Origin: Oscillospiraceae bacterium
Lineage (GTDB): Bacteria; Bacillota; Clostridia; Oscillospirales; Ruminococcaceae
Reading direction: 5' to 3'
Length of the DNA: 16,466 nucleotides
Assembly: GCA_900768245.1 (NCBI GenBank)
Contig: CAAGCE010000075.1
Location: forward strand, 1 to 16,466
This document shows positions 1 through 8,335 of this stretch, piece by piece. Numbering within the stretch: position 1 is the stretch's first letter; every line of letters begins with the position of its first letter. A model generated the notes under the pieces. That model worked only from the letters and a program-made list of their open reading frames with translations, was not told the DNA's origin and did no database searches. The translations under genes and the position numbers were made by a program.

Positions 1-1271
1 GGATTGCCTGCGCACAAAGCCTTTACCTCGGCATAATCAAGAGCAGTCTCGTCCATATCAGCGCAGGTTCTTTCGGGTGTCTTGCTTGTCATGACCTGCG
101 AAATGAATTTCTGCTTATTTTCGAGAATCTGGAAGAGGTAAGAATCGAAAGATTTGTTGGTAACGTAACGATAGATATCAACTTCGGGATTTTCGTTACC
201 CTGGCGCTCAATTCGACCGTTGCGCTGCTCCATGTCAGACGGACGTAACGGACAGTCTAAATGATGTAAAGCAATCATTTTCGTCTGCGCATTCATACCC
301 GCACCGCATTTCTGCGTTGAGCCGAGCAGTATTCTGACCTCTCCGGCATTCATTTTGTCAAAGAGCTTCTGCTTCTGTTCCGCAGTTTCATAATCGTGTA
401 TGAAAGCAATCTCATTTTCAGGAACTCCCCTGTCCATAAGTTTGCCCTTAATGTCATCATACACGTTAAATTCCTTTGGAGGAATATCCTCAACATCGGA
501 CATAAGCAGTTTTTCAAGCAGTTCAACGGAATTTGCATCATTCAGCTTTCCGTCCTCAAATATCGCTGCCTGAGAATATATCTTACCAGCGTCTATGTTC
601 GGCTTGCGGATAACTACAATATCACCCTCACTCAGCTTGTCGGACTGCTCAGGAGAATGCTTATCGATGTAGCTTTTTACATCGGCAAATGTGTTTATGT
701 TCTTCGGATTATCCTCATCACCATTGCCAAGTCCTATCTTTTTGCGGAGAAGCTCATAGCCAAGCTCCTTGCTGCTGTTAGGTCTGTAAACCTCAAATCT
801 GTCCTGTCGGGAGTCGGACTTTGGAGTGGACATATCGCAGAAAATGCACTGTGTGCTGCGCTTGTCTGCTGTTCTGCTGTAAATATCAAATACATTATTT
901 ACACAAAGATTTACCTTTGAGCCGTCTTCATCTTCAAGTATCGGGTTAATAAGTCGCTGGTCGAGTCCTATCTTTCTGCCGTCATTAGTTATAACAAGCA
1001 TATTGTCCTCACGAGGATCAATCTTTCCGTCACGGATTGCTGTTGCTCTCTTTGAAAGAGATTTTATCAGCTTTTTCTGTGTCCTTGAAGGCTCTGCCAC
1101 TATCTCATGGAAATGTGCATCGGGCTTTTCAAGGTCAAGAGTATCGGCTGTGCGAATATCTGCACATTCCTTGAACATTCCCATAAGCTCGGGAAGGTTG
1201 GTAAATTTCGCAAAACGTGTCTTGAGCTGATACTTGCCATCAGATTCCGGTTTTAATTCGTATGAACACAT
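1..1271 (-). pseudogene. C-terminal part of ICE-type SNF2/DEAD-like helicase, 5'-truncated and running off the window
   Basis: Reading the minus strand from about 1271 leftward gives one open frame to the window edge. It contains the helicase C-terminal signature of the very large helicase (often helicase-methylase) proteins of clostridial conjugative elements: LLGSTQKCGAGMNAQ, then ALHHLDCPLRPSDMEQRNGR and RIERQGNENPEVDIYRYVT, ending at the edge in YAEVKALCAGNP. The arginine-finger-like motif VI (QRNGRIERQG) is intact. The family is normally well over 1,000 residues with helicase motifs I-III upstream. Here the frame is closed by a TGA at 1299-1301 and starts just before the family-like stretch YELKPESDGKYQLKTRF, so the N-terminal half is absent. 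An ATG at 1269-1271 could be used, but no ribosome site precedes it. The break coincides with an inverted repeat and the recombinase gene, suggesting insertion of the neighbouring element. Family call is confident; fragment status is likely. Confidence 0.85.
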
Positions 1272-1302
1272 ATCATTGTGCTCCAAAATGATATGTGTTC
1301 AT
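1262..1302. repeat. Perfect 16-bp inverted repeat at the helicase/recombinase junction; candidate attachment site
   Basis: The arms ATGAACACATATCATT (1262-1277) and AATGATATGTGTTCAT (1287-1302) are exact reverse complements around a 9-nt spacer. The repeat sits between the broken end of the helicase frame and the recombinase stop codon 12 bp away. The length (41 bp) and symmetry fit a large-serine-recombinase attachment site, and the GA dinucleotides inside would be compatible with a GA core as known for TndX/TnpX. A plus-strand T-rich tract follows (1302-1310), so a hairpin terminator is the alternative, but no plus-strand gene ends here. Confidence 0.5.
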
Positions 1303-1313
1303 TTTTATTTCAG

Positions 1314-2957
1314 TCACGAGCGGCGTCTGCATATCTCGGTGGGGCGGTCCGAATCGGCATTGCTGCCGATAAACCTGTAATAAATATCCACCTTAACAAC
1401 CGCCTTGCCGTCAATGTTCTCCCTCTCGTGAATATATATCTTTTCGATAAGGGTGTGAACAAGCTCATAGTCAAGTTCGGTAATTCCGATGTAGTTCTCG
1501 ATAAGCTCGGCAAACTTTTCCGCATTTGCTCTGTTTGCATCATTCTCCTGCAAAGCCGCCGAAATCTCATTTGATCTTGCCTTTAATGCCGAAAGTTCCT
1601 TTTCCATATTTTCCGACATTGACAAATATCTTTCCTTTGAGATAACACCGAAAACCATATCTTCATAGATTTTCTGCAAAAGAGTATCGAGCTCACCGAT
1701 TCTCTTTTTTGCTTTGTCCTGCTCTTTGATAAGAGAAGTTCTTTCCTTTATCTTATCGGTTTCGGAAGCCTTGGAAAGAATATCAATGTAATTATCCGAA
1801 TTTTCTTCAAAAAGAGTTGCATGGTGCTGAACATCCGAAAGAACAACATCGTAAAGCTGTTCAAAGGTTATGTAGTGAGATGAACAATATTCCTTGCCAT
1901 ATCTGATAGCAGTCTGACAACGATATGCACCTTTGGAATTTCGGTTATCATACCTTTTTGAAAATCCATGAACCTTTCCGCAGTCGGGACACATTACAAG
2001 GCCTCTGAAAATATTGTCGGGATTTGTTACCTTGTCCCTTGTCTTGACCGACAGCCTCTTGTAAACCGTATCATAGTCCTCCCGGCTGACAAGAGCTTCG
2101 TGAGTATTCTCGGTAATTACCCATTCATCTTCGGGACGCTCTATCCTTTTCTTGTTTTTGTACGATTTATTCGTATATCTCAGAGCAACGGTCCTGCCCG
2201 TATAAACAGGATTAAGAAGAATGGTTTTAACGGTTGCTTTGAGCCAATAGTAGGGATATTTCGGATAAGAAGCACAGTTTTCAAGACCGTTTCTGATGTA
2301 ATTATCAGCCTTGGGAATGGGGAGATTCATACTTCTCATTTTGGTTGCGATCTCACCGCAGCTGCAACCCTCGATAGCCATGCGATACATCATTTTCACG
2401 TAATCCGCACGGTCACTCGGAATCAGCTTTGTCTTGTCATTGGGATCTTTCATATATCCGTAGGGAGCCATGCCCGTAAGACAGTCACCACGCTGAGCCT
2501 TCATTTTCATAACGGCACGTATTTTCTTGGAACAATCCTTTGCATACCACTCGTTGATGATATTCTTGAACGGAGCAAAATCGTTATCCCCATCATCACT
2601 GTCAACGGAATCATTGATAGCAATAAAGCGAACATCGTTATCCGGAAGAAACATTTCCGTATAAAATCCTGTCTGCAAATACTCTCTGCCGAAACGGGAG
2701 AGATCTTTTACGATAACAGTACCGATTTTTCCGTCCTCGACTGCTTCAATAAGTCTTTTGAAATCGGGACGGTCAAAGTTTGTGCCTGTATAGCCGTCAT
2801 CAACAAAAAATTCCGTGTTGAAATACCCGTTATCATTAGCAAACTTCAGAAGAAGCTCCTTCTGGTTCTGAATGCTCATACTGTCGCCATTGTATTCATC
2901 GTCACGGCTTAATCTGCAATAGAGAGCCGTAATTTTATCCTGCTGTTTTAATTTCAT
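1314..2957 (-). CDS. Large serine recombinase (TndX/TnpX-like)
   Basis: Site-specific integrase/excisionase of the large serine recombinase family, 547 aa, the usual size for Tn5397 TndX-like enzymes. The N-terminal resolvase domain (about 8-155) has the catalytic serine S17 in YCRLSRDD and the KDLSRFGRE motif at 84-92. A recombinase domain follows (about 160-310), then a zinc ribbon with C323/C326 and C347/C358, a charged coiled-coil stretch (about 395-480), and a DUF4368-like C-terminus (IHERENIDGKAVVKVDIYYRF). The ATG at 2957 has an AAAGGTAGGA-type ribosome site. It lies at the left end of the element, next to the inverted repeat and the truncated helicase, and is divergent from the STAND gene. 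All catalytic motifs look intact, so it is probably active. Confidence 0.95.
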   Translation of the reverse strand: MKLKQQDKITALYCRLSRDDEYNGDSMSIQNQKELLLKFANDNGYFNTEFFVDDGYTGTNFDRPDFKRLIEAVEDGKIGTVIVKDLSRFGREYLQTGFYTEMFLPDNDVRFIAINDSVDSDDGDNDFAPFKNIINEWYAKDCSKKIRAVMKMKAQRGDCLTGMAPYGYMKDPNDKTKLIPSDRADYVKMMYRMAIEGCSCGEIATKMRSMNLPIPKADNYIRNGLENCASYPKYPYYWLKATVKTILLNPVYTGRTVALRYTNKSYKNKKRIERPEDEWVITENTHEALVSREDYDTVYKRLSVKTRDKVTNPDNIFRGLVMCPDCGKVHGFSKRYDNRNSKGAYRCQTAIRYGKEYCSSHYITFEQLYDVVLSDVQHHATLFEENSDNYIDILSKASETDKIKERTSLIKEQDKAKKRIGELDTLLQKIYEDMVFGVISKERYLSMSENMEKELSALKARSNEISAALQENDANRANAEKFAELIENYIGITELDYELVHTLIEKIYIHERENIDGKAVVKVDIYYRFIGSNADSDRPTEICRRRS

Positions 2958-2997
2958 AATATCCTACCTTTCCAAACAGCAGATTATGACTGTATTC

Positions 2998-3026
2998 ATT
3001 ATACATCATATTCTGCTTTAAAGCAA
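2998..3026 (-). promoter_or_regulatory. Promoter of the serine recombinase
   Basis: On the minus strand a -35 TTGCTT (3021-3026) and a perfect -10 TATAAT (2998-3003) are separated by 17 bp, about 40 bp upstream of the recombinase ATG. It is back to back with the promoter of the divergent STAND gene, so one regulator bound in the 160-bp gap could control both. Confidence 0.75.
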
Positions 3027-3061
3027 TAAAATGTTTGCAAAAACACAAACAAATTTATGAT

Positions 3062-3090
3062 TTGATTTTTGTTAAAAATTGTGATATACT
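3062..3090 (+). promoter_or_regulatory. Promoter of the STAND regulator gene
   Basis: -35 TTGATT (3062-3067), 17-bp spacer, -10 TATACT (3085-3090), then the ribosome site GAAAGG (3105-3110) 7 nt before the ATG at 3118. Predicted transcript leader is short. Confidence 0.7.
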
Positions 3091-3117
3091 GAAAGAAAAG
3101 TCACGAAAGGAACAGCT

Positions 3118-5412
3118 ATGCGCAGAGTAGACTTCAGCACAGTAATAAGCATCATAATCGAAAACTGCCGTGAGAATATGCACATTTCCAAGAACAGAGA
3201 ACGTGCATTCACGCAAACCGACCTCATAACGGGAATATTTTCCGAATACTATGACAGCTGCGATGATAAAATTTTTGAAGGCTCCTCAATATCACGCTGG
3301 ATAAAGGGCAGCCGTCCTGTTCCTGCCGACCTCATAAATTTTTATCGTGACGATGGCTGTGAAAGCATCGGATATGATTTTCAGGATAACTGTGTTGATG
3401 TGGTTTATGATTTAAGTAACCTTTGCAATGAGCTTGCAGCTCTTGTATCAAATGACTATTCTCTTTCCGAAGAAAAGAAAAATGAAATACTGATTGATAT
3501 AGACACCGCAGATGAATCCGAAGTCTGCCGCTTTATCGGAAATGTGATTTTTGCAGCTATTGATCGACCTTTTGTATCTGCCGATAAGCCTATGCTGCCT
3601 GCCTCTGCTATCACCGTTTCTGAATGTGTATTCGGTGCGGAGATTCCGACACCTTGCAGATATTTCTGCGGACGTAATACGGAACTTGACGAACTTCATA
3701 CAACTTTGCAGGAACACAGCAAGGTGTTCATAAAAGGCTTCGCAGGCATAGGAAAAAGCGAATTTGCCAAAGCATACGCAAAGAAATACAAAAAGGACTA
3801 CCACAATATTCTGTATTTCAATTACCCCGGCAGTCTGAAAGAAATGATAACCGATATTGATTTTGCAGGGGACAACTTTTCCGATGATGAACAAATTCGC
3901 TTTACAAAGCATATCCGTTTTCTGAAAAGTCTGCGCAGTGATTCGCTTATCATAATTGATAACTTCAATAATGCAAATGACAGCTTTCTAAGTACACTTA
4001 TCAATTACGGCTGTAAGATGATTTTTACCACACGAAGCAATATCGACTGCGGATATATTTTCAGCCTTGATGTTATCGGAAATCCCGAAGATTTGTATCA
4101 GCTTGTGAGCAAATACTATTCTTATGCCGAGGAAAACAAAGCCGTTATCAACAAGTTGATTGAAACTGTTCATCATCACACTCTGTCCGTCGAGATGACA
4201 GCAAAGCTTCTTGAAAAAGGTCTGCACACTCCAGAAGAAATTCTTGAACATCTCAGACAGAACAGTGCCGATCCCGAATCAGCTGATAAGATAAAAATCA
4301 GCAAAGACGGCATAAATGCAAATGAAACATACTATAATCACATTCGTTCGCTTTTCTCACTGTACCTTCTTGATGAGAGCTATCAGAACATAATGCGAAA
4401 TCTGATCATCTTTGATGAAGTCCGTATCAGATATTTTGCAAAAATGCTTGAACTGGACGATACGAACGGAATAAATGAGCTGTGTGAGCTTGGTTTCATT
4501 GAAAATATCCACGCTGATATTATCACGCTTCACCCAATGATAAGGGATATTGTCCTGCTTGATTTAAAACCAACTTTTGATAACTGTGATGTGCTTATCA
4601 CCAATCTGAAATTCAAACTTCAAATCATAGGCATTGAGCTTCCCGACTCTGCAATCATCATTTCAAGCATAAAAAATGTGATGAAATATATCGGCAGCAC
4701 CGACAATAATTCATACCTGAATTTTCTCGAATCCGCATACATATTCCTCGATAATTACCATGAATATGACTTAATGGAGCAAATCATTTCCGAAACCGAA
4801 AATCTGCTTTCCGATGATAAACTTGGAACTGTCAATGATCGTGCATTGCTTCTGAATAACAAAGCAATGCTGCCTATGAACAGAAATGATAAGCCTGCAA
4901 AATCTATCAGTATGATGAATAAGGCTCTGTCCATATGTGACAGCAATGCAAATTCTGTTCTGTTTGCAAACATAAATATGAATCTCGGCTTGCTTTACAC
5001 CGAAAACAAGGAAGCCGAACGTGGCTTAGAGTTTATGGATAAGGCTTACCTTTTCATTAAGCTGACACGAGCCTATAATAATGATTTCATCACCATTGCA
5101 AGAAACTATGCAGCAACACTTTCCGAGAACGGCAGAGTAACCAAGGCACTCAAAGTTCTCACCGAATGCGAGTTTGCGGCAGAAGGCTGCTGCTCCAATA
5201 ATCATGCGGCATTGCTTTATGACCTTGGAGCCGCATATATTCTGTCGGGAAATTATCCGCTTGCGGTGAAGAAATACCATCTTTCTTTTGATGAATATTC
5301 CGCTCTCGGCTGTTCCGAAGAGCTTACCGCAAGAAAAATTGCAGCAGCACGGCAGATGCAAAGATATGGATTTGAATATCCAAAGGAATGGGAAACCGAT
5401 TATCTTGAATGA
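3118..5412 (+). CDS. HTH-STAND NTPase-TPR protein (NB-ARC-like)
   Basis: A 764-aa signal-transduction ATPase. Residues about 30-75 look like a divergent helix-turn-helix of the XRE type (SSISRWIKGSRPVPADL). A central STAND/NB-ARC module has Walker A GFAGIGKS (207-214), Walker B SLIIIDNF (276-283) and a sensor strand MIFTTRS (301-307). This is followed by winged-helix-like sequence and, from about 560 to 745, helical TPR-like repeats (for example the segments around NKALSICDS, MDKAYLFI and YDLGAAYILSGNYPLAVKKY). In this class, binding of a ligand by the TPR end allows ATP-driven oligomerisation that activates the N-terminal effector, here probably DNA binding. No nuclease, TIR or protease effector is visible, which favours a transcriptional regulator over an Avs-type defence protein. 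It is divergent from the recombinase and its 3' end overlaps the relaxase gene convergently by 13 bp. Family confident; role inferred. Confidence 0.8.
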   Translation: MRRVDFSTVISIIIENCRENMHISKNRERAFTQTDLITGIFSEYYDSCDDKIFEGSSISRWIKGSRPVPADLINFYRDDGCESIGYDFQDNCVDVVYDLSNLCNELAALVSNDYSLSEEKKNEILIDIDTADESEVCRFIGNVIFAAIDRPFVSADKPMLPASAITVSECVFGAEIPTPCRYFCGRNTELDELHTTLQEHSKVFIKGFAGIGKSEFAKAYAKKYKKDYHNILYFNYPGSLKEMITDIDFAGDNFSDDEQIRFTKHIRFLKSLRSDSLIIIDNFNNANDSFLSTLINYGCKMIFTTRSNIDCGYIFSLDVIGNPEDLYQLVSKYYSYAEENKAVINKLIETVHHHTLSVEMTAKLLEKGLHTPEEILEHLRQNSADPESADKIKISKDGINANETYYNHIRSLFSLYLLDESYQNIMRNLIIFDEVRIRYFAKMLELDDTNGINELCELGFIENIHADIITLHPMIRDIVLLDLKPTFDNCDVLITNLKFKLQIIGIELPDSAIIISSIKNVMKYIGSTDNNSYLNFLESAYIFLDNYHEYDLMEQIISETENLLSDDKLGTVNDRALLLNNKAMLPMNRNDKPAKSISMMNKALSICDSNANSVLFANINMNLGLLYTENKEAERGLEFMDKAYLFIKLTRAYNNDFITIARNYAATLSENGRVTKALKVLTECEFAAEGCCSNNHAALLYDLGAAYILSGNYPLAVKKYHLSFDEYSALGCSEELTARKIAAARQMQRYGFEYPKEWETDYLE

Positions 5413-6995
5413 TCATAACTCCTGCGTTTTGCCCGTTCCTGTCTTTCCCGCTCTTCCTGCTTTTCAAGCTCAAGCAGATATTCCATTTCTGCCCGGCGTT
5501 GTTTTTCAGCTTCGATCTCTGCAAGATAATTAAACTCTGCATTGCGGATTTCTGTGGCTTCAGGATTCTTAGCATAGGTACCGTCCTCTTGAAGTTCATA
5601 TCCCTGATGATACATTTCAATCTGCTTACGCAAATGCTCCTGCTTGCGGATACGGTCAAAATCAGTTTCAAGAGTTCTTTCAAGTAATTCCTGACCGTTC
5701 CATGCACGGTAATAATCCGAATTGGCTTTCTTCAGCTCAGCATATACGCTGTCAATTCCACGAAGATCACCCTGTATCTGATTTATCTGTTTTTGCACCC
5801 AATCGGGTTCACCGTAATTGCCACGACCGAGAAAAGCATTGGGCAGAAATTTTCGATATAATTCTTCAAGCCGTTTCTGTTCAATGTTCGTTCTGTCAGC
5901 TTTGTTGACAAGATAATGATATTCATTACCGAATTTTTTTAGCTGTTCAAGCAGCTTTTTCTCCTTGCAAAGATAATCATAACGATTGTAAAGCTTTTCT
6001 GCTTTCGCTTTTGCTTTGTCTACAACCGTTTTCATATCACCAACGGAATGAATGTGATTATCGTGCACATAATTCAGCAGATCCATTGTTCTTCTGACCT
6101 CTGCATAAGAGATATTCGATGAAACGGAACGTGAACGATAAAGTTCGATCTGCTTTTCACGAACAGTAACAGCATAATCAACCTGAACACCGAGAAACGC
6201 ACTTATCTTTATTCCCGCAAATTCATTCTGCTTGTTTGCAATTCTCATTTGAAGCATTTCCATTGAATAACCATAACCGAGTTTGGCTATTGAACACCCG
6301 TATTTCACATTCGCAGGCTTAGCGATCATTCGTTTTTCATTGGTGAAAACATAACCGCACTCACGCATTTTTTCAATGAGCGAAGTAATGTCCGTAACAT
6401 CATCATGGACTATCAGCTTGTTGATAACATCAGCCATTCTGACTTTCCATGAATATCCCTTTTTCCTTGAGTCCCATTCCTTGTAATTTATGGAACTATG
6501 CTTTTTCGGATTTTTGATAATGCTCAGACCGTGTTCAAGGCAAATCCTATTGGATACTTCTCTTGCAAGATTGTACGTCATCTTATCCCCGAACCAGCGG
6601 TTGCCCTTAACATCATAAGCACAAACGGCTATATGATTATGACAATGCCCTGTATTGGTATGGGTAGAAATGATAACGGGACGATCTTCACCGAACATCG
6701 CTTTTGCCCATTCCACCCCTATCTGATGAGCCTCTTCGGGAGAAACGGACTCATCAAATGACTGAATGTATGAGTGGATTCGCACACTTTCGTTTTTACG
6801 CTTGATACGATTATCGAACTTGTTGCCTGCAAACGCTTCATATATTTCTTTGAAGTCCTCGCAGACAGCAGCATAATCATTGGTACAGCAAATAGCGGTG
6901 CTGTATTTCATATCCTCGTTTTTGCCGGGGTTAAGAATGTATTTCAGATGTTTCATCGGCGTTGTGTGGATCGCTGTATGCTTTATGTAAGCCAA
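5400..6995 (-). CDS. MOBP-type relaxase (VirD2/pfam03432-like)
   Basis: DNA-nicking relaxase that would cut and covalently hold the 5' end at oriT, 531 aa. The N-terminal domain has a candidate nucleophile Y19 in KYILNPGK, motif II HSYIQSF (74-80) and the metal-binding histidine cluster THTNTGHCHNH (H112, H117, H119, H121). The C-terminal half (about 300-531) is long, charged and helical, probably coiled coil, ending in a Glu/Arg-rich tail. Start: the frame begins with TTG at 6993-6995, chosen because a strong AGGAGG lies directly upstream inside the end of mobC and the MAYIKHTAIHTT start matches the family. Only one base separates it from the mobC stop, so the two are translationally coupled. 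The 3' end overlaps the convergent STAND gene by 13 bp. No VirD4 coupling protein or secretion genes are present, so the element would be mobilizable rather than self-transferring unless these lie outside the window. Confidence 0.93.
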   Translation of the reverse strand: MAYIKHTAIHTTPMKHLKYILNPGKNEDMKYSTAICCTNDYAAVCEDFKEIYEAFAGNKFDNRIKRKNESVRIHSYIQSFDESVSPEEAHQIGVEWAKAMFGEDRPVIISTHTNTGHCHNHIAVCAYDVKGNRWFGDKMTYNLAREVSNRICLEHGLSIIKNPKKHSSINYKEWDSRKKGYSWKVRMADVINKLIVHDDVTDITSLIEKMRECGYVFTNEKRMIAKPANVKYGCSIAKLGYGYSMEMLQMRIANKQNEFAGIKISAFLGVQVDYAVTVREKQIELYRSRSVSSNISYAEVRRTMDLLNYVHDNHIHSVGDMKTVVDKAKAKAEKLYNRYDYLCKEKKLLEQLKKFGNEYHYLVNKADRTNIEQKRLEELYRKFLPNAFLGRGNYGEPDWVQKQINQIQGDLRGIDSVYAELKKANSDYYRAWNGQELLERTLETDFDRIRKQEHLRKQIEMYHQGYELQEDGTYAKNPEATEIRNAEFNYLAEIEAEKQRRAEMEYLLELEKQEERERQERAKRRSYDHSR

Positions 6996-6996
6996 A

Positions 6997-7326
6997 CTAC
7001 ACCTCCTGACTTTTCAGCGGAGAGATATAACTATGAAATTCCTCGGAGATTTTCTCGACCTCCCGACGGAGCAAATCTATATCACCATTGAAAACTTTCT
7101 TTTCGGAATTTACCACCATTGCGATCTGGTTGATGTTCGTTCCAACGGAACGCATAATCTGGTTGAAGCGGTAGATGTTTTCTGTGTTATACAGAATTAT
7201 CTTCCCGTTGATAGCCAGATTTCTTAGAAAATTGCTTACTGACATATTGGAATCAGCAGCTCTATGTTTTATTGCAGACAGTTCATCTGCCGATACCCTT
7301 ATTTTTATAAAGTTATCTCTGTTCAT
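6997..7326 (-). CDS. mobC: MobC-like relaxosome accessory protein
   Basis: Small ribbon-helix-helix DNA-binding partner of the relaxase, 109 aa. The N-terminal strand IKIRVSADELSAIKHRAADS is followed by SVSNFLRNLAI, and the C-terminal half carries the MobC hallmark VGTNINQIAMVVN. The frame is open to a Met at 7359, but the ATG at 7326 (MNRDNFIK) has AAAGGA at a good distance, so I chose it. The oriT-like site lies 21 bp upstream. Expected role: bind oriT, open the DNA and position the relaxase. Confidence 0.88.
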   Translation of the reverse strand: MNRDNFIKIRVSADELSAIKHRAADSNMSVSNFLRNLAINGKIILYNTENIYRFNQIMRSVGTNINQIAMVVNSEKKVFNGDIDLLRREVEKISEEFHSYISPLKSQEV

Positions 7327-7346
7327 AAATTTCCTTTCAATATGGG

Positions 7347-7441
7347 ATTTTGTCCCCACAAAATCAATGCTTGCTAAAACCTACCTTAATTCTCCGTGGT
7401 TGAAAGGACTTGTTTTTCTCCCGATGAGAATATCCTTTCTC
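7347..7441 (-). other. oriT-like site 1, upstream of mobC
   Basis: Read on the minus strand this holds three GAGAA boxes (plus-strand TTCTC at 7437, 7416 and 7390; spacing 21 and 26 bp). The last lies inside TTTCAACCACGGAGAAT (7389-7405), followed by a 9-nt gap and a 33-nt core (7347-7379) containing TAGCAAGC and the interrupted palindrome ATTTTGT-N4-ACAAAAT. The same module recurs at 9792-9898. Position immediately before mobC-relaxase and the hairpin next to repeated boxes are typical of a transfer origin. The exact nick site cannot be read from sequence alone. Confidence 0.6.
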
Positions 7442-7461
7442 CCCCAGAGAATAACGAAAAT

Positions 7462-7977
7462 TTACGGATTCTTTCTGAAAATCTTGGGGATAGCTTCGTA
7501 CTTTTCGGTGAGAAGCCTGTTTTCTTCGGTCAGCTCCGAAATACGCTTTTCAAGTTCCCGTATAGCCTGTTCAGAAGTGTGCCGTTCTGCTTCAAGCTGT
7601 TCTGAAAGCTCGCTGATCTCCTTGTCCTTTTCCGATAAGCTCCTTTTAAGACTATCGATTTCGGCAAGCAGATTTTCATTATCTGCAAGTGCCTTTGAAA
7701 GCTGATTATCTGTCTGTTCGGTAATGATTTCAGCCGATTCCAGCTTATCCTTAAGTTCTTCATTCTCACGGACAATGCCCTCACATTCCTCAATAGCCTG
7801 CATAACCTTTACATGAGTAGGGAGAAGAAAGTCCACCGCAAAATCATCAAGCTCAAGGCTCTCACCCTTAATCTTTGTAATATGTCCTGCAAGCTCTTTA
7901 TCCTTATGGTGTGAGATTTTCTTATACACCGTCTGAAACTTCAAATCATAATTGCTGCATAATTCCTTTACTGTCAT
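7462..7977 (-). CDS. HTH + coiled-coil plasmid-type protein
   Basis: 171 aa. The first roughly 50 residues (TVKELCSNYDLKFQTVYKKI) look like a helix-turn-helix of the kind seen at the N-terminus of plasmid proteins such as the DUF536 or KfrA types. Residues about 75-160 form a long heptad-rich coiled coil (ENEELKDKLESAEII, SLKRSLSEKDKEISELSEQL, ELEKRISELTEENRLL). The frame is open further upstream, but the ATG at 7977 has GGAGG at a suitable distance and starts 4 bp after the parR-like stop, so the genes are coupled. Last gene of the tnpW-par operon. It may be a DNA-binding scaffold, copy-control or partition accessory protein; the exact role is not recognisable. Confidence 0.7.
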   Translation of the reverse strand: MTVKELCSNYDLKFQTVYKKISHHKDKELAGHITKIKGESLELDDFAVDFLLPTHVKVMQAIEECEGIVRENEELKDKLESAEIITEQTDNQLSKALADNENLLAEIDSLKRSLSEKDKEISELSEQLEAERHTSEQAIRELEKRISELTEENRLLTEKYEAIPKIFRKNP

Positions 7978-7981
7978 ATCA

Positions 7982-8335
7982 TCAACCTCCGATAAAATCC
8001 ATGTCAATGTCATCATCGTCAAGGGTATCATCAGATTTTGTAACAGGCATATTCTCCTGCTCCGTTTTAGCATGATTACCCGAACCGAAAACAGAAAGCA
8101 GTTTAGGGATTTCCGCTTCCAAAGTTGTGCGGATAACGGAAATTATTTCCTTCATATCGGACTTTTCACTCTTCTCGGTAGCATTACCGTTAATAACCGA
8201 ATACAAAATAGTTTTTATTGCATTATTAACCGTATGATATTTATTCTTGTCGATGTTGGCAAGAAAGTCGGCTATCTTCTTATCCGTCGGATTTTCAAGA
8301 GAGAGCCTGAGAGTAATTCTTTTCATCTGCCTCAT
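7982..8335 (-). CDS. ParR-like centromere-binding adaptor
   Basis: 117 aa, directly after the ParM-like gene with a TAATG stop/start overlap. The N-terminus (KRITLRLSLENPTDKKIADFL) reads as a strand-helix-helix ribbon-helix-helix protein like ParR-type adaptors. The C-terminal tail is markedly acidic (DDTLDDDDIDMDFIGG), plausible as the filament-binding end. In type II segregation systems ParR binds a repeat array (parC) and caps the ParM filament; a repeat array lies upstream of this operon. Assigned from context and fold pattern rather than clear family identity. GAGGG upstream supports the first ATG, though the Met at codon 4 (8326) is possible. Confidence 0.6.
   Translation of the reverse strand: MRQMKRITLRLSLENPTDKKIADFLANIDKNKYHTVNNAIKTILYSVINGNATEKSEKSDMKEIISVIRTTLEAEIPKLLSVFGSGNHAKTEQENMPVTKSDDTLDDDDIDMDFIGG

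Noticed and set aside
396..920. 174-aa plus-strand open frame
   Set aside because: Antisense to the helicase fragment, which carries family motifs on the minus strand.
1262..1310. Plus-strand rho-independent terminator
   Set aside because: The hairpin is followed by a T-rich tract, but no plus-strand gene ends here and the stem is AT-rich; an attachment-site reading explains its position better, though the terminator is not excluded.
1968..2912. 314-aa plus-strand open frame
   Set aside because: Lies wholly opposite the serine recombinase, whose motifs are clear; no ribosome site or recognisable domain.
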